A DNA stretch of 64,000 bases from Dicyema japonicum (Eukaryota > Dicyemida > Rhombozoa > Dicyemidae), in NCBI GenBank assembly GCA_011109175.1, contig RDEW01000083.1:62001-126000 (forward strand), read 5' to 3'. Below are positions 1 to 9,889 of the stretch, piece by piece. The notes beneath the pieces were generated by a model. The model saw only the letters and a list, made by a program, of their open reading frames with translations, was not told the DNA's origin and did no database searches. Each line of letters begins with the position of its first letter. Positions within the stretch are counted from its first letter, which is position 1. The translations under genes were made by a program, and so were the position numbers.

Positions 1-330
1 TTTACAATGAGTTAAGAACTGAAAGAAATCGTGTTGTCAAGGAGATTAGAAGGAAGAAGGAAATTTATGTCAAGAAAATTGACGAACGTGTCAGAGAAAT
101 TGAGAAGTTGGGATACGGAACGCAAATGTTCCTAGCAGTTCGCTTTTTGCAGAGGGGAGTTCAACCTACGAATAATTGTATTCACGACAGTCAAGGAAGA
201 AATGTATTCGTGTAAGACCAAGAACAACCCTCCCGGTTGTTTAACGAGGTGATCTGAAAGGCACAAAAAAAACACTAACATCTGCTGATGACCTGGACAC
301 ACTGAGGGATCTGGCTAAGAAAACCCTGAA
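1..330 (+). pseudogene. LINE fragment: EN-RT linker joined to element 3' end
   Basis: A lysine/arginine-rich helical stretch at 6-215 (begins YNELRTERNRVVKEIRRKKE, then RFLQRGVQPTNN) resembles the linker between endonuclease and reverse transcriptase in APE-type LINEs. It then jumps to a DDLDTLRDLAKK motif at about 284-330, which matches the C-terminal end of the fuller LINE at 39180-41865 (DDLDELRSLAFD). The reverse transcriptase that should lie between is missing, so this is an internally deleted dead copy. The window starts inside it. Confidence 0.6.
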
Positions 331-389
331 ATAAGCTAACTCTTTCTCTTGTCTTTAAAAAAAACCATGTCTAACGAATACTCTTACGA

Positions 390-757
390 ATGAAATACTC
401 TGCAAAGTTCAAACTGCAAGTTGTAAACTTTGCCGAAGAAACTAGCAACTGTGCTGCCTCAAGAAAGTTTGGCGTAAATGAGAAACTAGTAAGAGATTGG
501 AAATGCAATGCAACACAGCTAGCAGTGATGCCAAGAAACAAATGTGCTAATATAGGGAAAAGCTCCCAGTGGCCAGCACTTGAACAAGAATCTGCCAAAG
601 GTGAAAAAAACTGTTCTCGTGAGAACAACAGGCCATGAAAAGTCTAGATTCACTGTTGTTCTTTCCTGCTTAGCTGACAGTACAAAGCTGAAGCCGATGG
701 TCGTTTTTAAGAGAAAACTCTACCGAAAGGACAATTCCCTTTATAACTCTTTATAGC
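390..757 (+). pseudogene. pogo/Tigger-type transposase remnant
   Basis: The first 39 residues (MKYSAKFKLQVVNFAEETSN, then CAASRKFGVNEKLVRDWK) form the psq-type helix-turn-helix that opens pogo/Tigger transposases. After a short out-of-frame stretch, residues coded at about 620-757 (RTTGHEKSRFTVVLSCLADS, then TKLKPMVVFKRK) match the start of the family's DDE catalytic domain. Everything between the DNA-binding and DDE domains is deleted, and the frame changes at about 610-620, so no functional enzyme is encoded. The family normally has about 500-600 residues. Confidence 0.8.
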
Positions 758-923
758 ACTTTATAATTCTAATTTATTGTTTCTTAACTGAAAATAAATC
801 ACTTTCTAAGAGTGTTCATTGTTGTTAGTCTCTCTCGGCGCGTAATATCACAGGGTTAGTAGGGGTCCACTTGTCACCGGCAAATACGGTAATTACTTTA
901 AAATTATAATTAATTTAAATTTA
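758..923. other. Short intergenic stretch
   Basis: AT-rich DNA upstream of the EF-G-like fragment. No coding or RNA signal recognised. Confidence 0.4.
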
Positions 924-1191
924 ATGTACAATGTCGCCAGAGTAATAAAAAGATGTTCATCAAATATAAGGAATATTGGAGTAATAGCACATGTCGATGC
1001 TGGTAAAACTACACTCACTGAACAAATGCGACTTCTCTCCAAGACAATATCAAACTCGGGTTATTCCTATATGTTTACTACCAGGGAGTGTTGATAGGGG
1101 GACCACTGTTACTGATTTTATGGGAGAGGATAGACGTCGAGGCATTAGCATCAAATCATCTCTTCTGGCACAAACGGGCGAACTTGAATAA
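924..1191 (+). pseudogene. Truncated mitochondrial EF-G (GFM2-like) 5' fragment
   Basis: From the ATG at 924 the product reads through the G1 region of a translational GTPase (RNIGVIAHVDAGKTTLTEQM). A 25-bp GT-AG intron lies at 1060-1084, after which the frame continues into DRGTTVTDFMGEDRRRGISI, the switch-I region typical of EF-G. It is closest in layout to mitochondrial ribosome-release EF-G2. A stop follows at 1189-1191 after about 80 residues, and no DTPGH motif or later domain is found downstream, whereas the full family has over 700 residues. I therefore read it as a truncated gene copy that still keeps its micro-intron. An undetected intron leading to further exons cannot be excluded, but I found none. 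Confidence 0.7.
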
Positions 1192-1754
1192 AAACCGTCT
1201 TCTTGGAGTATTTTTTGGTTATAATTCAAAACTTTAATCTTTTTTGATTTTATGTCAAATTGACCTACAAAAAATTTTTAAAATAAAAGGGAAAAAATAA
1301 TAATGTCGAAATAACATGGAAAACATCGGGAGGACTTGTGAGAAGTTGCGCACGACCTTGCAAGGTGGAACCACTTATTTCGATTGTTTCTAACGCCACA
1401 TGTATAAAACTGAGATGTTGTATTTTCTTAAAACAAGTTATTTTTTAGAAGCAATAACGGCAAACATCGATAACTGATGAAAAACTCATATCTGCTTAGA
1501 ACCAGCTTGTGAAGAAAGGAAATTAGGATAACTTAGTTCCCCCAAGAGGATGGAGGTGTTTCTTAGCGATTGTGGAGAATAGATATAACAATACTTAGAC
1601 TATAATTTATAGACTTCACAAAACTATCAATTATTCTAGAAGAACTGTAGGAAGTTATAATTAATGCGATTTTTGACTTTTTAAATCCAAAATTTGGACC
1701 TAAAATTGACTTTATTGACATAAAATTTTGACCTTTTTTGACTTTATGACAAAT
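1192..1754. other. AT-rich DNA with a diverged repeat pair
   Basis: No gene recognised. A stretch at about 1240-1290 (gattttatgtcaaattgacc then ctacaaaaaa) recurs in diverged form at about 1735-1785 and more weakly near 2805. These could be ends of an unrecognised element. Confidence 0.35.
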
Positions 1755-2440
1755 TTATCTACAAAAAAATTTAATATAAAATCTATTCAAATTTTTATAA
1801 AATAAAGAATATTGTGATCGAAAAGTTTTCAGGTTTAAAATTTCGGTCTTTAGATAGTAACATTGAGAACCTACTCTTAAATGATGTGCAAGAACACTTT
1901 TCAGATAGTCATATAAAAATGGAGAAATATGTTGTTTTTTTGCTATTTTTGTGATAGAAAGAAGTTGATTGACAGATAATATTGACTTCAGATATTTCCC
2001 GGTTCCACATAAAATGACACCGAAATATATTTTCTGAATGTCTTTAGCAGCGTCTTCTATTGTGAAATTGGTTTCTTCTGCCTCCTTGATATCCATGTAT
2101 ACCACCATTTTAGAATAACATTGCTAGTTTTGGAGTCATGAATTAATCTCCACAACGGGGAAGGCTTCTTCTCGTATCTCGGGCAGGCGTCCACATATAA
2201 TTTGATGTCCGGACCGAAAGGATGGTCAGCGGACTTCGCCGTCTTGAGGAAGTCTCGATGGCGTTCCGTAAGGTATTCCATTATTGGAGGACGTTAAGTT
2301 TTGTCTATAGTAACGATGACGGCGTCTTTTTTGACGATCTCAATAATACTATGAGACATCGGTTTTGTAACACTTCCAGCTTGCTCTGTGCTGCTAGTGA
2401 TTGCAAGACAATCCATGCTGCATATTTTATTATAAAACTC
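1755..2440 (-). pseudogene. Unidentified repeated protein fragment, copy 1
   Basis: On the minus strand the stretch from about 2340 to 2060 reads KDAVIVTIDKT, then MEYLTERHRDFLKTAKS, DIKLYVDACPRYEKKP and IHDSKT. An overlapping frame continues as YMDIKEAEETNFTIEDAAKD down to 1755. A second, more damaged copy lies at 17390-17600 and shares SDIKLYLDACPRHEKKP and the MDI motif. Conservation at protein level between two loci shows that this was once coding, probably in a transposable element. I do not recognise the family. The frame shifts between the two segments, so it is not intact. Confidence 0.45.
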
Positions 2441-2577
2441 GAGAAATAAAATAAAAAATTTTGACTTTATAACTTTGGATTAATATAATATTTTTGATTA
2501 AAACTACATTTTTAAAAGTTTTAAACAAGTTAAAAAAAACATGAATATTTTATTTTATTTCTCAAGCAGCGGTTCTG

Positions 2578-2764
2578 TGTGATTAATTGGTCAAAATTTA
2601 CTTTCCTTCCATCCAATGGAGTCACTGGATTCACTTTACTGAGGAGGCGCCCAATGCCTGGCTGGCATCAAAAGGATCCAAATATTATTAGCCCGGGGGA
2701 CAATTTCGTTACCTGGAGACAAGTTCTGGAAAACTGGAACAAGTCAGGATCAAGGAGTTAGGTG
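2578..2764 (+). repeat. Three-copy repeat encoding an LLRRRPM motif, copy 1
   Basis: The plus frame reads NGVTGFTLLRRRPMPGWHQK, then a WRQVLEN motif. Related stretches occur at 35950-36100 (DGVIGFILLRRRPMLVRHQE) and about 30485-30565 (RRRPVPGLHQK). The DNA is similar at all three places. Probably part of an unrecognised mobile element; the coding strand is not certain. Confidence 0.45.
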
Positions 2765-3039
2765 GTTTGGTTACCCTTGGTCTTTGGAATAATTTAAATG
2801 TGAATTTTTGACTTTATTGACAAATATTTGTTTATTTGAGAAAATAATTTTATTAAATTTTGGGAAGATGAAGCCGAAAAACTCCGACGTGGTCAACAAA
2901 AGTAGATCCTTTGTAAAATAAACCTCGAATTTGTTAATGATCACAGCCGAAACCATGGTTCTAAACAGGTTAAAAAACAGGAAGGATGCGAAAAATCGTA
3001 AATTTAGTCTAAATACGATTACAATTAATCACCAAGCAG
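2765..3039. other. No recognised gene
   Basis: AT-rich DNA with short open stretches on both strands and nothing recognisable. Confidence 0.3.
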
Positions 3040-3620
3040 GTCAACCTCGATGGTTTCTTTTACTGGGGTTTTGCTGACGTTTTTCCTCATAGAAACATGC
3101 TTAACTGTGTTTTTGAAAATAAAAAATAATCTTGAAGTTTCCGAAAATAAATAAGTCTTGTATTGAAACTTTAAAAACCAGGTAGCCCCACAAGTAACCT
3201 TTTTGACGACCTTATGGAACAGACTATCTCTTATTTACTAAATCAAATTAAAAGCAAGGTTAACAAATTCTTTAAACTTGTCCATACACGTGACTCTCAG
3301 TAACATAAACTGAGATTTTGTCATCGATGAATAAAAAATGATAAAGTCTTGTAAATGAAATACTTCATATTTCAAGATATCTGCGATAGGAACCGCACCG
3401 TTTCGCAGGTCTATGAGACGTGTTCCGACATTGTTTCATATTTCGATAGTTTCATTGCTCCTTCCACTTTAACGTTTTCGAGGGCAATTGGCACGACACA
3501 CAAAAGGATTGAATATTCACCTTTGATGACTACAAAGTTTTCCAGGGAGGTTGTTCGGAAAACATGTCCGGCAAAAGATAGTCCAGGAAAAAAATTGATA
3601 AATGTGGTATAAGACCAAAC
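3040..3620 (-). other. Possible unrecognised multi-exon gene
   Basis: Reading the minus strand downward from 3620, protein-like segments follow each other in different frames: SLENFVVIKGEYSILLCVVP then IALENVKVEGAMKLSKYE (about 3575-3440), SSMTKSQFMLLRVTCMDKFK (about 3335-3250) and FHKVVKKVTCGATWF then KHVSMRKNVSKTPVKETIEV (about 3215-3040). Residue composition looks coding, and the frame changes could be micro-introns as in confirmed genes nearby. I could not join the segments convincingly, and I recognise no family. Confidence 0.25.
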
Positions 3621-3694
3621 TCAGAAGATAAAGTTTTTTATAAAGCCTTTTCACAAGAGCCATAGTATTTATAGCTCCGCATAGGCAGGACACA

Positions 3695-3947
3695 CACTTT
3701 ATTTAAGTAAAGAACAGTTAATTCGTAGAAACAAGGAATGATCTTCACTTCTTTTTTTCTTTTTCTTGTGTGAGTGTACTCTCTAGACAATCCAGTTCCG
3801 CAGTGAGTATCCACTGATGACGGCGTCATTCGTCAAACCCTTTCTGCATCGTAGATGCGTGGAACTTTCCACCAGGTGAACAGAAGCGAGATTCGAACCC
3901 GTAGCATAAGCCACTTAAGTCAGACACCTAACCACTATGCCACCCCG
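3695..3947 (-). repeat. tRNA-derived SINE, copy 1 (best preserved)
   Basis: Read on the minus strand it begins GGGGTGGCATAGTGGTTAGG, an A-box-like start. About 40 nt later comes the B-box GGTTCGAATCTCG. A conserved body follows (TTCCACGCATCTACGATG, then TGACGCCGTCATCAG). The tail carries GTGAAGATCATTCCT and TTCTTTACTTAAATAAAGT. The body recurs at 33045-33285, 57865-58080 and 58485-58715, and parts at 48770-48985 and 58345-58445. The head resembles a tRNA but no full cloverleaf forms. This is the layout of a Pol III-transcribed SINE. Confidence 0.75.
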
Positions 3948-4339
3948 CTATGCCACCAAAGTTTTTTATCAAAAATAAAAAGACGTTTTTACTCACAGAA
4001 CGAGTATAACACTATAATAACAGTCCAAGGAGTAAGTTAGATTTTCATTACTTAAAGCCAAGCTTAGGTATAGCTTACACTTATTTTTGAGATCACCAAA
4101 CCGAATCGACGCCTCTGGAGACCCTTATGAAACTAGACTCCAGAATGCGGGAATTCCCGTAAAATTCAGTCAGCCTTCCTATACGATCATGGGCGGGCAC
4201 GAAGGAGGAATACCGGGCAAAGTTGAGGTCACAGTTGGAACGCATCGGGATCATTTGATAATTAGATTGTCTTCTGAGACTCACAAGCCCAGACCGAGTA
4301 AACCAACGTGCACCAGTTGGCATTACAATTTATACAAAA
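3948..4339. other. No recognised gene
   Basis: A second TATGCCACC at 3951-3959 repeats the start of the adjacent SINE. An open frame on each strand at 4087-4365 has no recognisable family and I do not call it. Confidence 0.3.
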
Positions 4340-5300
4340 GATGTCTAAACAATCGTCTCCCATAGGGTCACCAATTCGTGTTGCGATTGCTTTTTAAATT
4401 TCTTTGATACCGGTTTTTCTGATATTTCAAACCGCTCCAGAAGTTTCGAAAAAGATTGAAATAAAACGGCCTCCCAGGCTTTAGTACTTAGAAAATACAA
4501 TCGGGAATTAGTTATTCCGCCACGTAAAATGCGAAGGGCTTCATCCTCCACAGTCAAAATTAGATAATTCAATAACTGCAAGAAAACCGGTAATCTCTGG
4601 ACCACTTTGATTATGTTGCTGAGAGGAGCATGTCTCGGGAAACTTCCAGCACTTCTCCAGGAGATAGGGGATGGATAAAGTTCAATAGTTTTTTCCCAAC
4701 GGCGCCTGTAATGACCGCATAAATCGAATCCAAGGCCATTGCCAACGAAAAATCACAGCCTTCTTTTATCGAGGAGAGTCCGACAAATTAGAAGGGTAGA
4801 CATTGAGCCAACATTTCCAATACATACCGATCGGAAACATGAGGGGAAACGTTGGAAATCTTGAATCTCGGGTAGAGGGCGTCTGCAACTTGTATGATCT
4901 CTCCCTAATGTGGAAAATATGTCATAGTCAGCGAAGATCTTTATCCAGCCTACGATTAAAGGTGACCCGGACAAAAGAAAAGGTAACTTGTCTCCTGGTC
5001 ATCAAGAAAGCATGAATTCCAATGGGAAACATAACCCTAATCTCAAACACGTGCTTTTTGTTTCCTAACCATATTGTTTGATACTCTTCGGTCACGTTTA
5101 AAGGATGAAAACCAACTGATCTTCTTGTCCTCCAAAAGGATATGTCGATTTACAAACATTTCAACTTGAAATCCTGAGACACATGTCTCAAAGTCAAGGG
5201 GATCTGAACGGGTTTGGAACCTCTTTATATGCCTTCCAGAGATGTTCATGTTATAACAATAAGTACGTGACGAACAAAACAAGTCAACCTCGTGCACTCA
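4340..5300 (-). other. Unrecognised gene-like tract
   Basis: The minus strand holds a chain of protein-like segments: TEEYQTIWLGNKKHVFEIRV (about 5090-5020), EIIQVADALYPRFKISNVSP then DRYVLEMLAQCLPF (about 4905-4800), CDFSLAMALDSIYAVITGAV (about 4765-4700) and RLPVFLQLLNYLILTVEDEA then ILRGGITNSRLYFLSTKAWE (about 4595-4450). The last runs open to a stop near 4345. Frames change between segments, consistent with micro-introns or indels. The leucine-rich helical character suggests a helical-repeat or scaffold protein, but no family is recognised. Confidence 0.35.
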
Positions 5301-5519
5301 ACACGGTTCCAAGGTGATGATAGTTCATTCTGAATGAATTAATGGAATTAGACGTAATTCAAGGATAACTCAATCTGAATAGGTGCAAAAAATAATTTTC
5401 AAATATGATCAGAATTCAACTTTTGCAGGTATTACCTTACAGTTAAAAATAGCAACCAATTTTGACATATTGAGACTGTATTGAACTCATTTAACATTAT
5501 TAACGATCAAGAAATCACA
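5301..5519. other. No recognised gene
   Basis: AT-rich spacer. Nothing recognised. Confidence 0.3.
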
Positions 5520-5533
5520 AAGTTATGGAGAAA

Positions 5534-5735
5534 CGCGGCTATTAGGTCATTCCAGCCTCTTTCAGTAGCCTCCTTATCTTGATTCTGTGTTCTATCTGGA
5601 TCTCAGTAGCCTTTGGAATTCCTGATTTGTAAGAACCGTGGAATGCAGCCGTCTGACTGTGACCCCAATTTGTGTTGTATGGTCTCGACTGGAAAAATGG
5701 GTGAGTATTTGGTTTGCCTTTACTGCAGTCTTCAA
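5534..5735 (-). CDS. Possible 3'-terminal exon of an unrecognised small gene
   Basis: A single open minus-strand frame of about 67 residues reads FFQSRPYNTNWGHSQTAAFH, then GSYKSGIPKATEIQIEHRIK and a final KEAGMT before the stop. The composition (Trp, His, Pro, Tyr, amphipathic end) is protein-like, and the rest of this spacer is AT-rich. An in-frame stop lies just upstream, so a preceding micro-intron would be needed. An upstream minus-strand frame from about 5825 (MRQSCENLFSWL) could be part of the same gene. No family recognised. Confidence 0.3.
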
Positions 5736-5999
5736 AATCATTTCACTTCATGTGACTTGAACCTATTAAAATGAGCAGATAGGATGAGATAGATGCCCTT
5801 TAACCAAGAGAATAAATTCTCGCATGATTGACGCATAAATGTCTTCATAAATAAATATTGCAACGCTAAAGTGCAGATTTAAGTTCATAAATTGGACTAA
5901 TTAATTCAGCAATACGCGGAATAGCTGTTGAAATATCATCACAGTGAAATTATAAAATGTTAATAAAAACAAATATTTCATGTTGACAAACAATTTTCA
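5736..5999. other. AT-rich spacer
   Basis: Apart from the short upstream frame noted for the preceding entry, nothing recognised. Confidence 0.3.
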
Positions 6000-6621
6000 T
6001 TATAAAATGTGACATTTTTTCTTTTTTGTGAACTTATTAATTATGACTTGTTTGATAGCAAAATTCATCATTTCTTTAATATTGACGTCCATCTTCGCGG
6101 AAGTATCGTAATAATGCATTTTCAATCGTCCCGCCAGTTTCTTTCCAGTATCCTCAGAAATAGATTCTAACTGGAATTCAGATTTTCTTCGATCATTTTG
6201 TGTCCCCGCCAGCAACAAAACAGTTTTCGGGTTAAATTGACCCTTGATTTCTCTGTACCACTTAAATTATAAGAAATGATACTTTATTCTCCACATTTTC
6301 GAATGAATTTTTTTCCATCACAGAAAATGCTATAATAAAAATGTCCGTATTTGTGTAAGCATGGGATCTGAGGCTAGAGTAGTCCTCCTGTCCCGCCGTG
6401 TCGAATAGAAAGAGGTTTACTTCCTTGGAAAATTCCTCGCATTTAATGGGCAGTGTCGCATTGTAATAATCGAAAATCTAAATAAATTAAATCAGAATTA
6501 CTGTTGGAGTGTAGCCATCAGGAAATTCATTAGTCATGTAACTTTTCATTAAACAAGTCTTTCCAACTCCACCATCTCCCACAATGACACATTTTACATT
6601 TATTTTCTCACCCTCATTCAT
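6000..6621 (-). CDS. Cdc42/Rac-like Rho-family small GTPase
   Basis: After removing GT-AG introns at 6478-6501 (24 bp) and 6261-6282 (22 bp), one frame of 191 residues runs from ATG 6621 to TAA 6000. All G motifs are visible: G1 GDGGVGKT, G2 YTPTI, G3 DTAGQEDY, G4 TQND (Cdc42 itself has TQID) and G5 SAK. It ends KKKKCHIL, a polybasic stretch plus a CAAX box ending in Leu, which predicts geranylgeranylation and membrane targeting. Family role: molecular switch controlling actin and polarity. The region between G4 and G5 (33 residues) is about ten shorter than in Cdc42, so the Rho insert helix is reduced. This and the total length make it Rho-family but hard to place as Cdc42 or Rac. No frameshift; likely functional. 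Confidence 0.93.
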
Positions 6622-8001
6622 TTTAAGGTTAATCTAGTTCTATATTAAATATGAAAACTAGGCTATTTACGTGTTACATTAAAAGCTTAAATATATTATA
6701 TTTTTTTAAATTTGGTTGCCCATGATCAATTAAATTTAATTTAATTAAATTTTAAATAATTATTATTTTAATAAAATTCATATTGATTCTATTCCACGCT
6801 TTGTAAATGATTATCAAGAAACTGGATCTTCCTACCTTTCTTCCTGACCAAATCCTCCGATGAAGATTGCATTATGAAAACTATTCCGCTAAAGAATGAA
6901 GTGATCTCCGCGACGGTAGGACGTGGGACAAAAATGTAAGAGGGCGGACCTACTTTCCCACCTTTCTCCGGAAGCGGAAGCCTGTAATGAAGTATTGAAA
7001 AATGGATTTGGTCGGCAAAGCAGATGTTCTCCCTTTGGTTGCTTTCTTGGATTAGTTAGCTATGATGGTAATCCTGGGGTTAATAATAATAATAATAAAG
7101 AAACCATATATATCTGCGGCATCCTATTTGATAGCTGCTGGTCTCCTACTAGTTAGTGAGGCCTGGGTTGTTAAATAACTAACTAAACCACATTGATAAG
7201 CTGCCAGTAAACTATTAATGCAGAAAAATAAAGTTTTGAAAAGTCAAATTCTTATTTCCAGATTAACTCTCCAATTTGGAATCTCGAATACAAAATCTGT
7301 AATCCACTTTGGGAGATCAGAATTAATCAAATTTTGAAGACACCCTGTTCTATACTGTGTAGAATTTGTTTTTGAAGGTAACACCTGATATTTACTTTGA
7401 CTAATTTTCCATTTCTCCTGTTTTTTGATCATAGTTACTCCAAATAACCAGCTCTACTGCCAGTAATTTTTAATAATTAAAAAACGACTGTAATTTAATT
7501 ACCAATACGCTCCCCTAAAAATCTATCTTAGAAGATGTCTATCCCTTAACTAAGGACCCGCCCAGTTTTATCACATATTTAGTCTTTCCTCTAATTGAGG
7601 AAAAAATATGAAAAGTGCAATATAAATATTTTTATGGCGGTTGAATAAAAATCAACCCATTTATCTTAACTTGGAATTCGTAACAACTCATGTGGAAGTT
7701 TATTGATTAATGTTAATATGTCGCGATCGCGGAGCGCACATATATTTCACTGTGCTGTTTTGAAAGACGTTTGTCAAACTTTGGAAGAGAATTTTTTATC
7801 ATCTAACAACCAGTTGGAGCCAATGACATAAGTGCTGTGGATTGGTTACTTATCTGGAGAAAACAGAAGAGGTGAAATGGGTGATCGGTAACTTTTCTAA
7901 GAGTAAGAGAGTATTAGAGAGTTTTATAATCAATAATTATTTTTTAATATTAAAAATCTTTTTATTATAAAATAATTTTTAAATTTAATATAAATTCTAG
8001 A
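6622..8001. other. Intergenic region
   Basis: AT-rich. Holds a (TAA) run at 7084-7100 and, at 7128-7185, a stretch (GTCTCCTACTAGTTAGTGAGG) that recurs inverted near 33680-33725. Open frames at 6923-7156 (+) and 7244-7432 (-) are not recognisable. TAAATTCTAG directly precedes the next start codon. Confidence 0.35.
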
Positions 8002-9420
8002 ATGTCTGACACGCCTTATAGTAGTGAAGATGAACAAAGTTCAGAACTAAGCTATATTCCACCACATTTGATAACTGATGAATTCATTGATTTTCATCTT
8101 AAAGGATCGGACTATTCTAAAGAAAATTATTAAACAAGGTTCAGGAAGATCTCCATTACATGGGGACACTGTTTACGTCCACTACACCGGGACCCTTCCA
8201 AACGGGACAAAATTTGACTCCAGCAGAGATCGGGACGAACAATTTTCTTTCAAAATTGGAGAAGGTCCTCATTTTTAGCTCACAGTTAGGAAATGTTATA
8301 AAAAGCTGGGACATGTCTCCGTTCTATGCAAAAAGGAGAAGAGTGCGTACTCCTAACTGCAGCCAAATATGCTATGGAAGTAAAGGAACCGGCAATCAGG
8401 AAGATGAGAAGAGTATTCCACCAAATTCTGCTCTTGTCTTTAAAATTGAGCTTTTTGATTTTCGTGGGGAAGATGTGACCCCCGAAAAGAATGGATTGGT
8501 CCTCAGATCAATGATATCTAATGGATCCGGTTATTTGGTACCTAGAGATTGGTCAAAGGTTAAAAGTATGAGTTTAATGGTAATTTTGATAGTCTCATAC
8601 AAAGTGACCCACAAAAATGAAATAATTGGCGGGCAAGATGACTTCGAATTTGAAATTGGGAGGGCAAATGAGAAGAACCTTGTGGAAGGAGTTGAGTTCG
8701 CAGTAAAATACATGCGGAAAGGCGAACGTGCCCTTTTCGTCATGAAGTACCCCCTTTCCTGTCGTGTATTGGAGACTGATGATGTTTCCAACTTTCCAAA
8801 GGACCACGAGGTCGAGTATGACATCACTCTGAATGATTTCGAGATTGTAAAAAAGTTTCATGATTTTAGGTGAAACAGTTCTATGATATGAACTGAAGAG
8901 AAGCTCAATATGGTGGACTATATTAAAAAGCGGGGGAATGACTTATTGGGAAGAAGTGCTACAACGCAGCTTATAGGTGCTATGAAAGTGGCAAGAAGTA
9001 TGTCGAGGACTGGGAGACTGATAAGGTTCCCGCAGAGCAACTGAAGTCCATGAGTTCTTATTGTCTGTCGCTTAAGCTCAACATGTCGCTGACCTGTTTC
9101 AGGCTTGAGCGGTTCAGAGACGCTCAAGTATGCGGAAGAAGCACTGGGGATTGACTCATCTTCCTGTAAGGGACTTTGGCGGGCTGCTAAAGTATGGGAA
9201 TATCTTAGTTTAGGCATTATGTGAACTGCGGGAGTTCGACAAGGCTTTGGAGTATCTGAGACAGGCAGAAGAATGTGGAGTGAATTGCGAAGAGGTGAAC
9301 GTGAGATAAGGAGAGTCAGTGGACTGAAGGATGCCGACAAGGCCGCAGAGAGAGCTCTATATATGAATGCGGTCAGAAAAATCATGGTGAGTTTGGGTCA
9401 TTTATTATTAGGCTGAGTAG
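8002..9420 (+). pseudogene. FKBP4/5-type immunophilin with TPRs, frameshifted
   Basis: The order is FKBP domain 1 ([20 protein letters not shown], later SIPPNSALVFKIELFDF), FKBP domain 2 (DDFEFEIGRANEKNLVEGVE) and a TPR region (KCYNAAYRCYESGKKYVEDW, then KYAEEALGIDSSSCKGLWRA). This is the plan of HSP90-bound peptidyl-prolyl isomerases FKBP51/52, at similar length (about 430 residues). Introns fit at 8265-8289, 8566-8592, 8847-8869, 9192-9213 and 9387-9411 (25, 27, 23, 22, 25 bp). The frame is broken repeatedly: a change at 8080-8110 (intron or indel unresolved), two compensating shifts near 8320 and 8375 that garble the residues between, and more near 8893, 8950, 9124 and 9300. That is far more damage than in other genes here. 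It may be a decaying paralogue or a poorly sequenced functional gene. Confidence 0.75.
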
Positions 9421-9889
9421 TCAGTCCTTCCATGATTCCTTTTTGTTCTGTTTAATGGCTTTATTTGAGGCTTTTTTGGTTTTTGTACTGCGAAAAGTAT
9501 TTTAGTCCGCTTGCATTATAAAGGGAACTGATTTGAACTCTCAGTAAGTGGGCATTGTCATTTATCCTGCTATTTTCGATATAAGCTAACAGGCAATCGT
9601 TAAGATAATATTTGTTTTAGTGAAAATAGACCGTTTGTTCTCACATTTAAGCATTCTATTTAAAAACCGGATAAACTGAAGTGAAACGAATGCGGTCAAT
9701 GAATAATGTATACTCACATTGGTTATTTTAATTGCATCACGTCCTCTCAGTTTTATAAATAGAGTTTCATTTGTGGAGGAATGAATAACCCTGAGACAAA
9801 TAAAATATTATTTCATTACTTGTGGTCGAGGATAATTGGGTCTTCTATAAATATGCATGATTTTATGTTTAATACAGAAAGAGTCTAGA
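9421..9889. other. Intergenic, nothing recognised
   Basis: AT-rich spacer between the FKBP-like locus and the 3' end of a minus-strand LINE. Confidence 0.3.

Noticed and set aside
3876-3947. A tRNA gene
   Set aside because: A and B boxes are present but the acceptor and anticodon stems do not form; it is the head of a SINE.
8160-8873. Intact 237-residue FKBP protein
   Set aside because: The open frame is continuous only because two shifts compensate and introns of 27 and 25 bp are read through; its middle does not match FKBP in that frame.
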